In this document: in pieces, positions 46,607 to 57,329 of the stretch
Layout: every line of letters starts with the position of its first letter
Position numbering within the stretch: the stretch's first letter is position 1
Assembly: GCA_033398695.1 (NCBI GenBank)
Contig: CM065802.1
Span: 206,665,096 to 206,729,095, forward strand
Length of the DNA: 64,000 bases
Reading direction: 5' to 3'
Source: Orobanche coerulescens
Lineage: Eukaryota > Streptophyta > Magnoliopsida > Lamiales > Orobanchaceae
Notes under the pieces: generated by a model
Seen by the model: only the letters and a program-made list of their open reading frames with translations
What the model was told of the DNA's origin: nothing
Databases searched by the model: none
Made by a program: the position numbers and the translations under genes

Positions 46607-46618
46607 TCTCCGATACCA
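46607..46618 (-). other. Primer-binding site of A
   Basis: Minus-strand TGGTATCGGAGA lies two bases after the LTR end. Close to the S and B sites, with the last base changed. Confidence 0.85.
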
Positions 46619-46620
46619 CT

Positions 46621-48029
46621 TGTAGGTCACAAGTCGTCCACGAACAAGTCTAGAGGGGGGGTGAATAGACTTGTTGAAACTCTTGATCTCTTTTTTCAAG
46701 AAGAGTGAGTTTCTTCAGCTGATAGTTAAACAAATGACTTGGAGTCATTTGTTCTTGGATAAGTGCGGAAGTCAGCTGATGACGGATAGAAATCAACTTA
46801 ATGAAACACTTAACAATGTATGCAGCAGTTAAAGTATGATGTAGTAAAACAGTAAATAACTCAGGCAATTATAGTGGTCTCAGAGGTGGGGTAATCCTCT
46901 ACTAATCCACTTTTCTCCAAACGAGTTGGAGATGAATTCACTATAATTTTCAACCAGTGATAAATATTACAGTGATTCAAACCACACTACAACAGCTTCC
47001 AACCAGTGGAAATCCGTGCCGTTGTACACACTTGACTGCCTTGCACCTCTTGATCCTCGATCCTCGGATGCCTTTACAGTCTCTTACTTCAACCAGTGAA
47101 GTACCCCGTACTCAAGATTATAGACAAGAGTTTTTGTCTTCTCCAACTTAAGAGCTTCCTTAAGTATGAACTTTTAGATCTGCTCTTTTCACGATGCTAT
47201 TGATTGCTTTAGATTGCTTGATTGCTTTGATCGCTTGAATGTATGTTCGCACCGGTAGTTGCTCAGTTTCAAATCTTCGAATATATATAGATCACGATCT
47301 TTGAGCTTTTTCCTTGTAGCCGTTGCAATTCTTTTGAACAAATCCGTCCATTGGAGGGAGACTTCATTGTTTAATCTTTCTGAACGTTGCAAGGCTGGAT
47401 TCCCATTATTTAATTTTATCTTTCGACCGTTGTGAAGACTTCTGCATGTGAGCGCCGAATCTTTTGAATATAAAATGATTAAAGTCTTCAAGGTGGGTCT
47501 GGATGATTTATTTAAATCATATCTCTTGCGGGAATCACTCCAATTTGTCTCTTCACGTTGCATGTGAGCTTTCCGTAATACTTGACTTTTCAACGCATGC
47601 TGACGTGGACTTGGAGTACTTGGCTGCCTTTGAGTAGGCTGATATGCAGCTAACATCTCTGCAGACAGGTCCTCTCGGCTGTTCACTGTTTGTGACTTAT
47701 CTGGTCAGGTGACTTCCCTGAGGTACCTCGGCTGCAGTCTGGTCAAACTTCTCTGATAAATTTTGTTGACCAGAGCTACTCTGACTGGACTCGGCTGTTC
47801 CTCTTTGATGGACTAAGCTGTACTTAGTACTTTGCCGTTTTTCAGCCTAACTAATTTTTGGCCTACAGAAGATACTCATTTGGTTCTTCTTTACATTTAG
47901 CCAAGTTTTGTACTTAACATATTTGGCCTATGGAAGATACTCATTTGGTTCTTCCTTACATTTTGCCAAGTAATAAACATTTGATTTTATATTTATGACA
48001 TCATCAAAATCTAACAAGTATTTCTAACA
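46621..48029 (-). repeat. A 5' LTR
   Basis: 1409 bp, from TGTAGGTCAC to TTTCTAACA. It matches the 3' LTR closely except for a cluster of differences at 47662-47744. Confidence 0.95.
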
Positions 48030-48034
48030 TATTG

Positions 48035-48411
48035 CACTTCAAGTTGTGAGAAAAGAAAGATACAAGAGTGATTTTCATTGTAATATCAATTATCCTTTGT
48101 ATTCTTTCATTTGATTGTAAGTGTTGCATCACTTACACTTGAGCGTAAAAGAAACGAATCAAGAGTCACTAATCCGGTGTTATTAGGATCTTTGATCCGG
48201 CATTGTTAAGATTATACTCCCATATTCGTATAGTGAGGATTATCTAGTTCCTATAGAACACTAGATAAACAAACATTTATATTGAGGGAGAGGTTGAGCT
48301 TGGACCGATAGAAGACAAGCAATTGTAACGGTTGTGAACTTGGACCGATAGAAGACGAGTTAAGATTGTGGTTTTTCTTAAGCCAATAGAAAAAGAAAGT
48401 CGGAGAGAGGA
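48035..48411 (+). repeat. S 3' LTR, part 2
   Basis: Resumes the S LTR after A and its duplicated TATTG (matching from CACTTCAAGTTGTGAG), and is cut at GAGAGAGGA by B. Confidence 0.95.
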
Positions 48412-49641
48412 TGTTGGGATAAATGATGTTTTGATAATTGCCAAACAACAAAAGCTTGATACAGCAAGCCCTGTATCAAAAGCCAGTTGTAGTTGCCATC
48501 CTGTATCGAAGACCTTGAGATAGCACCAGCATACAGCAAGTTCTCGCGCTACCAAGATACAGCAACATAGTTAAACGCCAAGTATGGAAGCTGTCTCGAA
48601 ACCTCAATACAGCACCCTTCCATACAGCGTCAGACTTGTCCATTTATGCCTACAGCACAAGTGGATACAGCAGTCTTATCAAATCAGGACTGAAAGACCG
48701 TTTGGAAAGGAATCTCTAGTATTCACTTAAGTCAAGTACCGTTCGATAAAGAAGTATTTAAATACTGAAAGGATAAAGTATTTAAATACTGAAGCTGTCA
48801 GAGATCTTCAAACCCTCAATATCCGGATCCTTGTCTATTCAAGTCAACTATCGAATCTTGCCCAACGGATCTATCTCAACGGATATATCCAAGAAGGCTA
48901 TATATATCCCCAGAAGTTTGAAAATCAAGCAGAAGCATCCGAATCATCAAGAACATTTAAAAACTCACAAGCGATATTCAAAAGATCGAAAGACTGAATA
49001 TTCATTATCATCGGATCAATCTTACAAGAGCAAGTATATTTCTTTCTAGCATCAATCTTTATCCAAGAAGAAAGAAGAAATATACTCAACATCAAGAACA
49101 GCCATCATCAGCTCAAGAACTTCATATTCAAAGTGCTTTGTTCTTACAGTTACCTACCTTTTACCTCTGTAAAAACCGAGCTCTGTGTGAACTCAACAAG
49201 TTATTCGACTGTGGGACGAATAAGGATGAAGCTTTGGGCTGTGTGTGAAGAAGCTAGTCAAGAAGGAAGCTTTAACCAATCTGTGTGAGCGGTTGAAAGT
49301 GACATTCTTTGTATCAATCTGTGTGAACGATACAAGGATAGGTTTGTTTATAATTACGTAGTTGTGTACGCATAATTATATAATAAACTTTTACTCTGTG
49401 TGGAGGACCGGTGGACGTAGAGGGTTTACCTCGAACCACTTAAATTACTGTGTCATTTACCTTGACTTTTCTTGTTTGAAATTACTTGTGATATATTAAG
49501 TATACACCAAATACTCATTCTTGTATCCACGGCAACTAACTGTATCCAAGACTTCCGCTACGCACTCAGATTTAGATTCCATACAGTTTGTTGTTTAAAC
49601 TACTTTTCCAAACTGTATCCAGTATACTTAAGTGGCCAACA
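48412..49641 (+). repeat. B 5' LTR
   Basis: Runs from TGTTGGGATAAATG to GTGGCCAACA. A TATA-like CTATATATATCC lies near 48898-48910. U3 carries an array of ATACAGC words. Confidence 0.95.
48458..48675. repeat. U3 array of ATACAGCA/TGTATC words in B
   Basis: About ten copies of ATACAGC(A) or its complement (CTGTATC), including one- and two-base variants, at irregular spacing upstream of B's TATA box. The motif differs from that of S, C, G1 and G4, but the placement is the same. Confidence 0.75.
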
Positions 49642-49643
49642 AG

Positions 49644-49655
49644 TGGTATCGGAGC
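49644..49655 (+). other. Primer-binding site of B
   Basis: TGGTATCGGAGC, identical to the S site, two bases after the LTR end. Confidence 0.87.
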
Positions 49656-49752
49656 GGTTGATTCTAAAAAGAATCAGTCGCATTTTTAACTGAATCAGAT
49701 CCTTAAAAACACTTATTTTCGAAAACAGTCTTTGCATATCCCATCTTCTAAT

Positions 49753-51072
49753 ATGGACACCTTTATGTCTAAAAAGATATCTATGTTTCACATTAACGAG
49801 TTTGATGACTGGAGAAATAGGATGAAGAACAAACTCAAAGCCTTCATTGGAGAATTAAAAGCTCCGCCCACATCAACAAAGACCGAAGAATATCTTCAGG
49901 TGGTCACTGATAGTGACTCGTCAGATGATGAGCTAGAAGATAGAGCCTATGTGTGCTCTATGGCCGAAGTTAAAGAAGAAAATGAAGACGGCGATGATGA
50001 TGAGGTAAGCTCCACCTCAACTATTCCTATAAATGCATCTCATACCTTTGAAAATATGCTGAATGAATTCAATAACATTCAAAAGGCCCATGAGATATTG
50101 AAAAGAGAAAACACCCAGCTTGAAATTTCCAACTTAGAGCTGAAGGAAGAAAACGACTTGCTGAAGGAAAATTACGAAAATATGTCAGTTGATTGCGAAA
50201 ACAGCATAGTCAATTTAGAAAAACTCATGGAGAGCAATCATCAACTTGCTCAAAATCTAAATGAGACTAAGTCTCATCTTGAAAGCAAGACAAATGATTT
50301 GGCTCTACTCGAAGCCAAAGTAAAATCTCTCGAGAAACGTGAAGGAGAATTAGAGACAATCTTGAAATCTTTCGAGAAATCCTCTAAAAGAATGGAAGAG
50401 ATCCTAAGCACTGGGCAACATGCTCATGATAAACGTGGCTTAGGGTACAACTCGTTCTCCAACAAAGAAAAATCTAGTACGGTATTCGTCAGGAGTGAGG
50501 AATCCATCCCTGTATCGAAAGAAGTCCCGAGTCCTGTGAAGGAACCTGTTGCACCTCGAAATGCAAAAGCTGCCATTCCACCCCCGCAACTATACTATTC
50601 GAGACAGTGGAACCAACAGCCACTCAGAAGGCGTACTCAACATCATGCTCCACAAGCATATCATAAACGCGCCAGTCATTCGTAAAGAAGGTCAGATTCA
50701 ACCAACAAAGCCCGCATGCTAGCATTTCTCGATAAACTGTCTAGGCACTGGATACAGGAGCCCCGTTATCCATCAAGAAAGCAAGTGCCCGTTCAGTATC
50801 AACAAAAGAATTGGGAATCCAACTGGAGACCCAGGAGGCAATATGCAAGATCCAAGAAAATGGCTCCACCTCCAAGACGACAATCGTACTGGAATAATAA
50901 CTATAATTCTCGATTTTTCATGCATTACAATGATTACAACGACTACGTGCCGGCCCCACGTAGATATCAATATAATGGACCAAAAGTAGCCTACAACAAA
51001 CAAATTGTTGCCCGGCAAATTTGGGTACCAAAAGGCACCATCGGGAAACACCACAGCCAGAAATCCCTGTAA
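49753..51072 (+). pseudogene. B gag, shortened (UBN2 and zinc knuckle absent)
   Basis: The frame starts MDTFMSKKISMFHINEFDDW; another in-frame ATG lies at 49732. After about 35 residues of N-terminal gag it passes straight into the acidic linker (VTDSDSSDDELEDRAYVCSM), then a long coiled coil (ENTQLEISNLELKEENDLL), then a Pro/Arg/Tyr-rich tail. TAA at 50683-50685 interrupts it, but the same frame continues to 51072 and ends with RQIWVPKGT, the gag end seen in S and A. The capsid and RNA-binding parts are missing, so it could not form particles alone. Confidence 0.88.
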
Positions 51073-51755
51073 GTTTTCCATACTTTTACTCATTAAGTGA
51101 GGGGGAATGCTGTAAGACCCAAGAATACAGTATCCAACGTTAAATATCTGTACACTCAGAACTGTCAATATAGCACTGGAGTGAACAAAGAACTATGTAT
51201 CCTACAGCTGACGTGTGCAATAATTAAGGGGGAATACAGTACGACCCATGAATACAGCGTTAATCCGAACATAAATTGAATCCTGTATGTACCTCTTAAG
51301 GAAGAACACTATACTATTTTCACAACAGGACATCAATTATGATTGATAAATTTATTTTATTATGTATTGCTGTAAGAACTCGTCTGTGAACAGTTCATAG
51401 GTTCAGTTGTACTCAACTAGATCAAATGTAAGATTGTGCCTGCGCGCCAATCATAAGCTTAAAATGTAATACACTTCCCTATTAGATGCTATCATTTTAG
51501 AACTTGCCTGCGAGCAGTTCACATTTCTTTTAGATTAAGTGCTGAAGACCAGATCATTTGACAGAAGATCAAGAAGCCTGCTCAAGAAACTATCAAAGAG
51601 AGAGAAAGCGCGGGATTAAATATTTCCTGTATCGAAGTCTTCTCATTGTACCATCAAGTGGTTATCGAAAAAGAAGGGGAAATTGTTTTTAGAAGCTTTG
51701 GCATGATCAAGGAATTTTGGAAAGAAGGTTTGGAAATTATCAAAAAGGGGGAAAT
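51073..51755 (+). other. B internal tail and polypurine tract
   Basis: Noncoding. AATACAG and GACCCA(A/T)GAATACAG phrases recur between 51110 and 51260. AAAAAGGGGGAAAT (51742-51755) abuts the 3' LTR. An AAAAAGAAGGGGAAATTG copy near 51668 resembles a second purine tract. Confidence 0.7.
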
Positions 51756-52991
51756 TGTTGGGATAAATGATGTTTTGATAATTGCCAAACAACAAAAGCT
51801 TGATACAGCAAGCCCTGTATCAAAAGCCAGTTGTAGTTGCCATCCTGTATCGAAGACCTTGAGATAGCACCAGCATACAGCAAGTTCTCGCGCTACCAAG
51901 ATACAGCAACATAGTTAAACGCCAAGTATGGAAGCTGTCTCGAAACCTCAATACAGCACCCTTCCATACAGCGTCAGACTTGTCCATTTATGCCTACAGC
52001 ACAAGTGGATACAGCAGTCTTATCAAATCAGGACTGAAAGACCGTTTGGAAAGGAATCTCTAGTATTCACTTAAGTCAAGTACCGTTCGATAAAGAAGTA
52101 TTTAAATACTTAAAGGATAAAGTATTTAAATACTGAAGCTGTCAGAGATCTTCAAACCCTCAATATCCGGATCCTTGTCTATTCAAGTCAACTATCGAAT
52201 CTTGCCCAACGGATCTATCTCAACGGATATATCCAAGAAGACTATATATATCCCCAGAAGTTTGAAAATCAAGCAGAAGCATTCGAATCATCAAGAACAT
52301 TTAAAAACTCACAAGCGATATTCAAAAGATCGAAAGACTGAATATTCATTATCATCGGATCAAGCTTACAAGATCAAGTATATTTCTTTCTAGCATCAAT
52401 CTTTATCCAAGAAGAAAGAAGAAATATACTCAACATCAAGAACAGCCATCATCAACTCAAGAACTTGATATTCAAAGCTGCTGTTCTTACCTGGTTACCT
52501 ACCTTTTACCTCTGTGTAAAAACCGAGCTCTGTGTGAACTCAACAAGTTATTCTGACCTGTGTGGGACGAATAAGGACGAAGCTTTGGGCGTGTGTGAAG
52601 AAGCTAGTCAAGAAGGAAGCTTTAACCAATCTGTGTGAGCGGTTGAAAGTGACATTCTTTGTATCAATCATGTGAACGATACAAGGATAGGTTTGTTTAT
52701 AATTACGTAGTTGTGTACGCAGATAATTATATAATAAACTTTTACTCTGTGTGGAGGACGGTGGACGTAGAGGGTTTACCTCGAACCACTTAAATTCTTG
52801 TGTCATTTACCTTGACTTTTCTTGTTTGAAATTACTGTGATATATTAAGTATACACCAAATACTCTGTTGCTGTATCCACGGCAACTAACTGTATCCAAG
52901 ACTTCCGCTACGCACTCAGATTTAGATTCCATACAGTTTGTTGTTTAAACTACTTTTCCAAACTGTATCCAGTATACTTAAGTGGCCAACA
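51756..52991 (+). repeat. B 3' LTR
   Basis: 1236 bp, matching 48412-49641 with scattered substitutions and a few short indels near 52470-52690. Confidence 0.95.
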
Positions 52992-52996
52992 GAAGA

Positions 52997-53133
52997 CGTA
53001 GGCAAGTTGCCGAACCTCTATAAATTCTTGAGTCTTTAAATTCCGCACTATTTCCTATTTACTCGCAAGAAATTTCGGTATTCCGCATCACCACTATTCA
53101 ACCCCCCCTTCTAGTGGTGAATTTACCTCTTCA
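52997..53133 (+). repeat. S 3' LTR, part 3 (end)
   Basis: Resumes with CGTAGGCAAGTTGCC and ends CCTCTTCA at the CCATT duplication. Together the three parts total 1553 bp. Confidence 0.95.
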
Positions 53134-54435
53134 CCATTCATATATCTTACTTTCAAAGTCGAGAACGTACATCCATAAATATATACTTGCCTTTGAGACA
53201 TCGAGAAATTGAACGGAAAAGAGTATGGGTTCGGTAGGTCTAAGAACGCGCTTCCGGCACCTAAACGATTTGTAAGGGATATGATAATCAATAATCCATA
53301 CTCATAATTCACGAAGAAACTCCCGAAACCCATTTACGATTCACGAAAATACAAGGGTAAACAACTAGAGTTTGGAAAATCACCCAAACCCTTACATGTC
53401 CGAACACGGCACAAACTAATCCGTAAAATCGTAGGAAAAGCATGTATACGGGATAGATACATCATAATCTCAGGGTTCTCAAGCTTCAAAACGGATAAAT
53501 CGGACGAATCTAGGAAAAACCCCAAAATTCCGAAAAAGAGGGTTCTAAGGATTTTTACCTTAATTTGGACGATAGAATGGACTAGATGTTGTTAAATCCT
53601 TGTTCTCCAACCAAAGATGTTGTTATCTGAAGAAAGATCGCTTCCAAACTCCCCGAATCGCCTAAATCTGCTGCTCCCGGTCGGAAATTGAGTGAGAGGA
53701 TGAAAAGTGACGAAAAGGAAGTCAACTGTCCAATATATACTCGCCCAATCTAGCGCATGCTATGCCTCGATTATTAGCGTGTGCTAGCGAGGTCACCGGG
53801 TAGTCCAGTGGCTTATGCCGGCCCTGTTAGCGTGCGCTAATCGCCTTATCTTAGCGTGCGCTAGCAAAAAATGGTGTCCAGAAACTGGAGTCCAGAACCT
53901 ACTGTCCTCTGCCCTGCTCGAGTCTTAGCGTGCGCTACCGCTATGGCTTAGCGTGCGTTACGCAACTCTGATAGTGTGCGCTATCCGAAGACTAGCATAC
54001 GTTATTTGATAGTCCAGAAAACCTGACAACCTCACTGCCTCTGCCGACCAGCCCGTTAGCGTGCGCTACGGACGGATGTTAGCGCGCGCTACTGACCACG
54101 AATAGCGTGCGTTAACGAACTCCTAGCGCGTATTAACTGCCAGTCCAAAAAGCAGTATGAGTTACTGGTTCTGACCTGACTGGCCCCTTAGCGCGCGCTA
54201 CGGCTCAAAGCTTGCGTGCGCTATTGAAGCAGAATTAGCGTGCGGTAGCTTAGGCATAGCGTGCGCTATTTCTCTAACCCAGAACACTTCCGCAAGGTCT
54301 AAACAACACGATTGTGATCCAAACAAGATACGAAACTCTATAAAAATATCGACAACATCACCAAGAGTTTGCAGAGCGACGAAATAAGAAAAAAAACAGC
54401 AAGGTCAAATAGTCAATAAAAGTACGAGTATTACA
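53134..54435 (-). repeat. C 5' LTR, U3-side part, with motif array
   Basis: Continues 20586 after one copy of CCATT, matching 14112-15415. It carries the array at 53751-54268 and ends GAGTATTACA at the CCTAC duplication. Copies differ from the left LTR mainly by changes such as CGCACG to CGCATG. Confidence 0.95.
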
Positions 54436-54440
54436 CCTAC

Positions 54441-55698
54441 CATGTTTTCTAGTCATAGTATTCACAACTACTTTGTTGCTGAGATTTAGGTGATACAATC
54501 CATTTAACAATGTAGCAGTACCCACTAGTTTATTTCTGAAATAAATTTTGTAGGAACCACCACCAATGAAAAATGAAAAGCCTTTTTGGTCCATGACCAG
54601 AATGGATACAATGTTTTTATGCCCCTTGGGCAAAATAAGTATATCTTCTAAAGTCAAAACAAAGCCGGATTCTAAACCCAAAAGAAGTGATCCTATGTCG
54701 GTTGCCTCGACATTATGCCTGCTTCCGACTGTGATCATAACTTCTCCAGCTCCAAGCTTCCTACTTTGTTCCAGATCCTGATTCACGGTACAAATATGAG
54801 AACTAGCACCAGAATCCTGTATCCAGGAAGTAGAAAATACAGTAGCAGAACAATTTGTTTTCAAAACTAAAAGTTATGTACCTGAAGCGCCATGAAGAAT
54901 CGGACAGTCTCTTGCCTAGTGGCCTAGCTCACCGCACTTGAGACAAGCGTCCTTCTTCTTGTTGTTCTTAGGAACCATCGGGGCCTTGCCCTTACCGTTG
55001 AAGTCCTTGACTTGTGGTCCCGTCTGCTTCTTGGTCTTTTTCTTCTTGTTCTTAGACCTCCGAGGTCCAGAAGAAATCACAAGGGCATACTCCTTCATCC
55101 GCGGAGTCTTCATCTGAGACTGAGCGGTCACCAGTTTGTTCATTAGCCCAGCTAAGTTACATGCAATCTCATTGCAGTTGAAGTTCATAACAAACTGTGA
55201 GAAGGAATCAGGGAGAGACTGTAGGATAAGGTCGGTTTGAAGAGGGGTATCCATCTTAAAATCAAGAGCCTCCAATCTCTCAATCATGGATATCATTTTG
55301 AGGACGTGATCCCCAACCTTCTCATCTTCCTTCATCCTTGCACCGAACAGTTGCTTGGATATCTCATATCTAGCAGTTCGACTGTGCTCACCATAAAGCT
55401 CGGTTAAGTGATATAGAATCTGCCTAGCAGAAGTCATTTTCTCATGACCTCTCTGAAGCTCATTAGACATAGAAGCCATCATGTAAGCACGGACTTTTAC
55501 GTCATACTTAACCCACTTTTCGTGGTTTTCAATCTCTTCCTGATTGGCTCTAGTCCGCACCGGAGGCGCCGGAATATCCGTCTCGAAGACATATCCCAGT
55601 GCCTCTATACTGAGGACTATCATCAGATTGCGGAGTCAATCCACAAAGTTAGGTCTGTTCAAGGATTTCTTTTCGAGTAGAATTGCGAGTGGATTCAT
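54441..55698 (-). pseudogene. O gag and protease (5' half of the O polyprotein)
   Basis: Begins at the ATG at 55698 (MNPLAILLEKKSL). Codon 21 is TGA (55636-55638), where VDW is expected. A copia UBN2 gag domain follows (RQILYHLTELYGEHSRTARY, LQSLPDSFSQFV), then a Lys-rich stretch and a zinc knuckle CLKCGELGH whose next codon is TAG (54916-54918) before ARDC. The protease follows after a frame change: WIQDSGASSHIC keeps the DSG active site, then the start of the pre-integrase region (NLSNKVVVNTMTRKHG) reaches the C insertion. The coding sense continues at 13394. Confidence 0.92.
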
Positions 55699-57316
55699 TG
55701 TCATATTAAGAGTTATGTCTGCATTAAGTACGACATATTAATTAGTGACTCGTTTAATTATGATCTGAGTATAGAATTAAGGTCTTTTTTATTCTTGTTA
55801 CCCAGCTCCTACTATTTTTATCGGAACAACACACTCCCATGTGAAATCCGGAAGTATCGTTCGCTTCACTTCATAGTGGTGATCGAGTTCTTTATAAATC
55901 TTAATAGAGGGCAACCGAACAGGTTTCTAGTCTATTAATTTTCATAAAGTGGTGTCCAACACCAACCCATCTAATGGATAATTCGATCTTCTTTTTCCCT
56001 TTATTCACTCCCCTCAACCTATACGGTTTCTACGGTTCGTGAAGAAGTTAAGTTTATGCCATCGACGCAAATGACTTTCACAATTAAATCTTATCCGGCA
56101 ACCTATCAGGTTTCTAGGGATAAAATTTGCTCCAACCGAAGGCATCCAATGCGCTCTCGGTAATTTATCCATCCTCCCTGAACGACTACCCCGATAACTC
56201 GGAAGCATAGCACATCCGATTTGGATTTCAATTTCCCGAAAGCTCGATGGAGGGAAGGAAAACCTTGAAACCTTATAAACTTAATAATTTGTCGTGGGAG
56301 AATTTTCGCGATTAATGTTATACTTTGCACATTAATTTATTTAAGCACGTTTGTGGTATTCATACAATATGAAACAACCATTCACAACCTAGTTGCTACC
56401 AACATGTGGTTCATGGACCCTTCCTAGAAAACAAAAACTCCGTAATCTAATTACAAGTCTTCATCTTCTCGAAACGGATCTTTCTCCGGTCTTCGTCATT
56501 ACATATAAATTTTACATTGAAAATGCATCCTAGATACAAATATTTCTAGTAAAATAAATAGGCTCAAAACGGCCTTTACAACCCAATCGAATAAAACGAA
56601 CGATTCAAAAACTAAGTCCACGAACCACATCCCCATTCAGAAGCATTCATCTAATAAATACTATATAAATGGAAAGTGTAGAGATATATTGATCCAATCA
56701 ACAATACGAACCGATCCAATCGATTGATTCAAAATGAATTAATCCAATTAATTCAAATAACCATCAATTTTAACTTGTTCCGGACGATAAAATATTTCAT
56801 TAAATTAATTCTCCTAAGATTAAAATTACCATAATTAAATCTTAGTCAAATTAAATCTAATTTAATTTGTGAGAAATTAATTATCGAACAAAATATAAAA
56901 AATAGTGTCGAAAAATACGGTAGAACCTTGCCAAGGCCGGCGAGGCAGCGATGGCGAAAAGGACCGAGACCATTACCGAGCGGCCGGCATAGATCTGCCG
57001 AGCACGGCGATCACGGGTCCATATCGCGATCTTTGCCTCGGACGAGGCGGCGCCGGCCGACCCAGTGCGGTCCGATTACGTTTTATTTCGTTTTTCACCC
57101 CGATTCCAAAAATAACATTTTTCTAATCTTTATATTACATTTTAAATCAGTTTTTCAAAAGAAAAATAGATTTACATTGTAACATAAAATCATGAAAAAA
57201 TAATTTTTGGATGAACAATAGAAAATCAACGATTAATATGATTATGATTCCAAATCATATACCATCTAATCAAGCATTCCAAATGCCAATATCGTATATA
57301 CGATCGCAAGACCTAC
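55699..57316 (-). other. O untranslated leader, with GC-rich patch
   Basis: Long leader between primer site and gag with no convincing ORF. It is strongly AT-rich except 56925-57075, which is GC-rich with many CGGC words (GGCGGCGCCGGCCGAC). That patch stands out in base composition and may be foreign sequence picked up by the element. Confidence 0.6.
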
Positions 57317-57328
57317 GCTCTGATACCA
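57317..57328 (-). other. Primer-binding site of O (tRNA-Met type)
   Basis: Minus-strand TGGTATCAGAGC lies one base after the 5' LTR end. Confidence 0.88.
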
Positions 57329-57329
57329 A

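Larger units (their letters stand above)
35996..48029 (-). mobile_element. Element A: SIRE-like Ty1/copia with gag, pol and large ORF3, in S's 3' LTR
   Basis: Complete minus-strand element of 12.0 kb flanked by TATTG at 35991-35995 and 48030-48034. LTRs are 35996-37398 and 46621-48029. In element orientation the order is LTR, primer site, gag, protease, integrase, RT, RNase H, ORF3, polypurine tract, LTR. It is the best-preserved element here: gag, the RT/RNase H frame and ORF3 are long open frames, while protease-integrase has several frameshifts. Confidence 0.96.
48412..52991 (+). mobile_element. Element B: gag-only SIRE-like Ty1/copia, in S's 3' LTR
   Basis: 4.58-kb plus-strand element flanked by GAGGA (48407-48411) and GAAGA (52992-52996), a 5-bp duplication with one change. 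LTRs are 48412-49641 and 51756-52991. The internal 2.1 kb holds a primer site, a shortened gag and a polypurine tract, with no protease, integrase or RT. Similar LTRs show it was mobilised, presumably by proteins of a relative. Confidence 0.95.
20587..53133 (+). mobile_element. Element S: SIRE-like Ty1/copia with a third ORF, in C's 5' LTR
   Basis: Plus-strand element flanked by CCATT at 20582-20586 and 53134-53138. The outer ends are TGTTGACTC and CCTCTTCA. It has a 1553-bp 5' LTR and a 3' LTR that also sums to 1553 bp once the A and B insertions and their duplications are removed. Order: LTR, primer site, gag, protease, integrase, RT, RNase H, internal promoter-like module, ORF3 (split by a CACTA element), polypurine tract, LTR. 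Net length is about 9.5 kb. An ORF after pol is characteristic of the SIRE/Maximus lineage. LTR divergence over 1039 bp is 13 substitutions (1.25%), so it is younger than C and O. Confidence 0.96.
13395..54435 (-). mobile_element. Element C: Ty3/gypsy chromovirus inserted in O pol
   Basis: A complete minus-strand gypsy element, itself interrupted by S. The target duplication CCTAC is seen at 13390-13394 and 54436-54440, and the O coding frame on the two sides belongs together. LTRs are 2021 bp (left) and 2022 bp (right, after removing S). With S removed the element is about 8.5 kb. Hand counts of LTR differences are about 17 in 330 bp near the left end and 16 in about 415 bp further in, i.e. 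roughly 4-5%. A C-terminal chromodomain and long LTRs suggest the Tekay/Del group. Confidence 0.95.
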
